From CAVSMC01 sp963728935 (GTDB taxonomy: Bacteria; Pseudomonadota; Gammaproteobacteria; Burkholderiales; Casimicrobiaceae): DNA of 64,000 nt. The position numbers and the translations under genes were made by a program. Positions 62,436 through 64,000 of the stretch are shown piece after piece (position 1 is the first letter of the stretch; each line of letters begins with the position of its first letter). The notes beneath the pieces are model-generated. The model was not told the origin of the DNA. It saw nothing but the letters and a program-made list of their open reading frames with translations, and ran no database searches. The DNA is taken from assembly GCA_963728935.1 (NCBI GenBank), contig CAVSMC010000001.1:1054001-1118000 (forward strand). Direction: 5' to 3'.

Positions 62436-63896
62436 TCAGAGCTTGCGCAGGTAAGCGAGGAGCGCCGGGACCTCGGCGTCGGTAAACGGGCGATCGATCA
62501 CCGGTGGAGTGACGCCCGGCTTCGTCGTCAGCAGCGGGGCCGCCGCATTTTGGATTTCCACGCGCTTGAAGAACTGCTTGTAGTGCTCGAGCATCTCTTC
62601 CAGCGTCGCCGCGGTGTTGTTCATGAAATACGGCGCGGTGCGGCTGATTCCCCGCAAATTCGGGATGTCCATGTGCTGAATATCGCCGGGGCCACCCGCG
62701 GCCGGGTAGCCGGTAAGGAGCAGGCGGCCCGGGTCTGACGTCGTGATTCGGGTGACGCAGGCGGGCTGGGGAGACGCGCCGCCGCATGGGGTACCGCCCG
62801 GCGCAACGCCGCTGTTGGTGATCTCGTAGGTCCGAACGTTCTTCATCTGACTTGCGCTGCACGGCGCGAACGAGAAGCGCGGCGGATTGACGGTGTCGAC
62901 CGGCCTCGGGCACGCGGTCGAGATGTCGTGATAGCGGACAATCGCCGTCGGGGTGCCCGGCGTGCCCTGCAGGATCGGTGTGCTGCCGCTCGGATGGCCT
63001 CCCTGGTTGCCATGGCACTGGGCGCAGGACCGATTGAAAACAGCCTTTCCCGCGGTCTCCAACGCATTCAGGACGGGATCGGGATCGGGCAGCGGGCTCG
63101 CGCCGGCGGTGATTGCGTCAGAAAGCGCCTTCACTCCGGGCGATGAGAACTGTGCATTCTGGAAGCTTGCCAAGTCGTCCAACAGCCTTGCCGGCGGGTC
63201 GAACGCGATTCCTGCATGGTTGCGCAACGCGCCGAGCGCCTGGTTCTGCAGCGTGTCGAAGCGGCCGTCGAGCTGATAGCCGCCGTTCTGGTTCGGCCCT
63301 CGCAGCCACGCGGGAGCAACTCCGTCGGGGCCGGTGATGCTGACGTCGAAGATCGAGGGGACGGAGCGAAAGACGTCGGCGACGGTCTCGCTGGTCGGGC
63401 GTGCCGATGCCGGGCACGGGACCGTCGACCCGCAATCGAGTAGCTTGATGTTCGCGGGCAGCGGAATCGTGACGCGAATGAGGCCGTTCTGCGTGAGGTT
63501 CGTGAAGTCGTGCGCGGCCGCACCGTTCACGCGGAAGTCATCGGCGTCGATCGCGCGGAACAGCGGATCGTCGATGCCGGTCATGGTCATTTGCGCAAAC
63601 CTTGCCTGCGCGGCTGCCGGAGTCAGCTGGAAGCTTTCGGAATCCATGTGGCAGTCGGAACACGCTCGGCCGTTACCACCAAGCCCCGCGAGCGTCCGGT
63701 CGTGGAAGCTTGCCTTGCCTCGACACAAGGCGGTATCGACTGGCAGCAGCGCCGGTCCCGTGATGCACGCGTCGGGATCGACGACGGGAGCAGGCGCCGC
63801 GGCGTCGCTGTGCCCGCCGCCGCACGCCGAGAGCATGATGCTACCGAGCAGGGCGAGCGCTGCAAGCAGCGTTCCGTTGCAGTGGTCATGTTTCAT
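62436..63896 (-). CDS. Di-haem cytochrome c peroxidase/MauG-like lipoprotein
   Basis: The 486-residue protein has a signal with lipobox LSAC (Cys25) and two haem c motifs, CSDCH (79-83) and CAQCH (291-295). The typical C-terminal blocks DIPNLRGISRTAPYFMNNTA and EMLEHYKQFFK follow. It is an envelope-anchored di-haem protein of the bacterial cytochrome c peroxidase superfamily, which also holds MauG-type oxidases. It lies 86 nt upstream of the S8 gene on the same strand. Shared function is doubtful because it is exported while the protease is not. The last 104 bases of the window (63897-64000) show no gene. Confidence 0.88.
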   Translation of the reverse strand: MKHDHCNGTLLAALALLGSIMLSACGGGHSDAAAPAPVVDPDACITGPALLPVDTALCRGKASFHDRTLAGLGGNGRACSDCHMDSESFQLTPAAAQARFAQMTMTGIDDPLFRAIDADDFRVNGAAAHDFTNLTQNGLIRVTIPLPANIKLLDCGSTVPCPASARPTSETVADVFRSVPSIFDVSITGPDGVAPAWLRGPNQNGGYQLDGRFDTLQNQALGALRNHAGIAFDPPARLLDDLASFQNAQFSSPGVKALSDAITAGASPLPDPDPVLNALETAGKAVFNRSCAQCHGNQGGHPSGSTPILQGTPGTPTAIVRYHDISTACPRPVDTVNPPRFSFAPCSASQMKNVRTYEITNSGVAPGGTPCGGASPQPACVTRITTSDPGRLLLTGYPAAGGPGDIQHMDIPNLRGISRTAPYFMNNTAATLEEMLEHYKQFFKRVEIQNAAAPLLTTKPGVTPPVIDRPFTDAEVPALLAYLRKL

Positions 63897-64000
63897 GTTT
63901 GCTCCCGAATTGGGTTCTTTCGTCTGAACTTGCGCACGGTCGTGTCGCGCCGGAACGAGTCCCGGCCGCGCTCGACAACTCGAAAAGGTGATGAACGGTT

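Overview
The window is a high-GC chromosomal segment that looks betaproteobacterial (Burkholderiales-like). The evidence is gene order and RNA content: a miaB-phoH-ybeY-corC-lnt operon, zapA followed by 6S RNA, an S-adenosylhomocysteine (SAH) riboswitch ahead of ahcY-holin-metF, a Bug-type tripartite tricarboxylate transporter, and a B12-riboswitch btu locus. No tRNA, rRNA, CRISPR array, transposase or phage structural gene was recognised. All family names come from reading motifs and gene order; no database search was run.

Layout. 1-1.8 kb (minus): end of a transport/lyase cluster, with an ABC ATPase (cut by the window edge) and a two-subunit UxaA-family lyase best read as sulfolactate sulfo-lyase SuyAB. 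1.9-12.0 kb (minus): miaB, a large zinc-metalloprotease lipoprotein, phoH, ybeY, corC, lnt and a SulP anion permease. 12.2-17.2 kb: promoter, cobalamin riboswitch, btuB and btuF, facing a B12-type ABC ATPase and permease. 17.2-20.8 kb: greB, a ZapB-like coiled-coil protein, zapA, 6S RNA with its terminator, a double cupin, a DUF3301-like protein and an EVE-domain protein.

20.8-35.0 kb: an oxalate/formate island. An NAD-linked formate dehydrogenase (alpha subunit plus a fused gamma-beta subunit) and a GntR regulator read leftward. Oxalyl-CoA decarboxylase, formyl-CoA transferase, an NDP-forming acyl-CoA ligase and a TctCBA transporter read rightward. Together they can import a carboxylate, cycle oxalate through oxalyl-CoA and formyl-CoA, and oxidise the formate. 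Two copies of a 17-bp motif in the divergent region are candidate GntR operators. 35.0-41.5 kb: a quinone oxidoreductase, a MatB-like malonyl-CoA synthetase, a TRAP transporter and an orphan gene resembling the malonate decarboxylase gamma subunit, so probably a malonate or dicarboxylate module.

41.7-59.7 kb: housekeeping and methyl-cycle genes (Sua5, metK, ahcY with SAH riboswitch, metF), an old-yellow-enzyme reductase, a 42-residue basic peptide gene, an orphan HExxH protein, and a complete MdtABC/NodT-type RND efflux operon.

59.8-63.9 kb (minus): the most unusual region. A cytosolic S8 protease resembling the PatG type, a 68-residue CxxC protein overlapping its stop codon, a protein resembling the C-terminal region of cyanobactin protease PatG, and a small lower-GC Cys-rich protein are packed head to tail, downstream of a di-haem cytochrome c peroxidase-like lipoprotein. 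This could be a split PatG-like peptide-processing system in a proteobacterium.

A family of GC-rich palindromic repeats occurs at four places, each between two co-directional genes of a probable operon.
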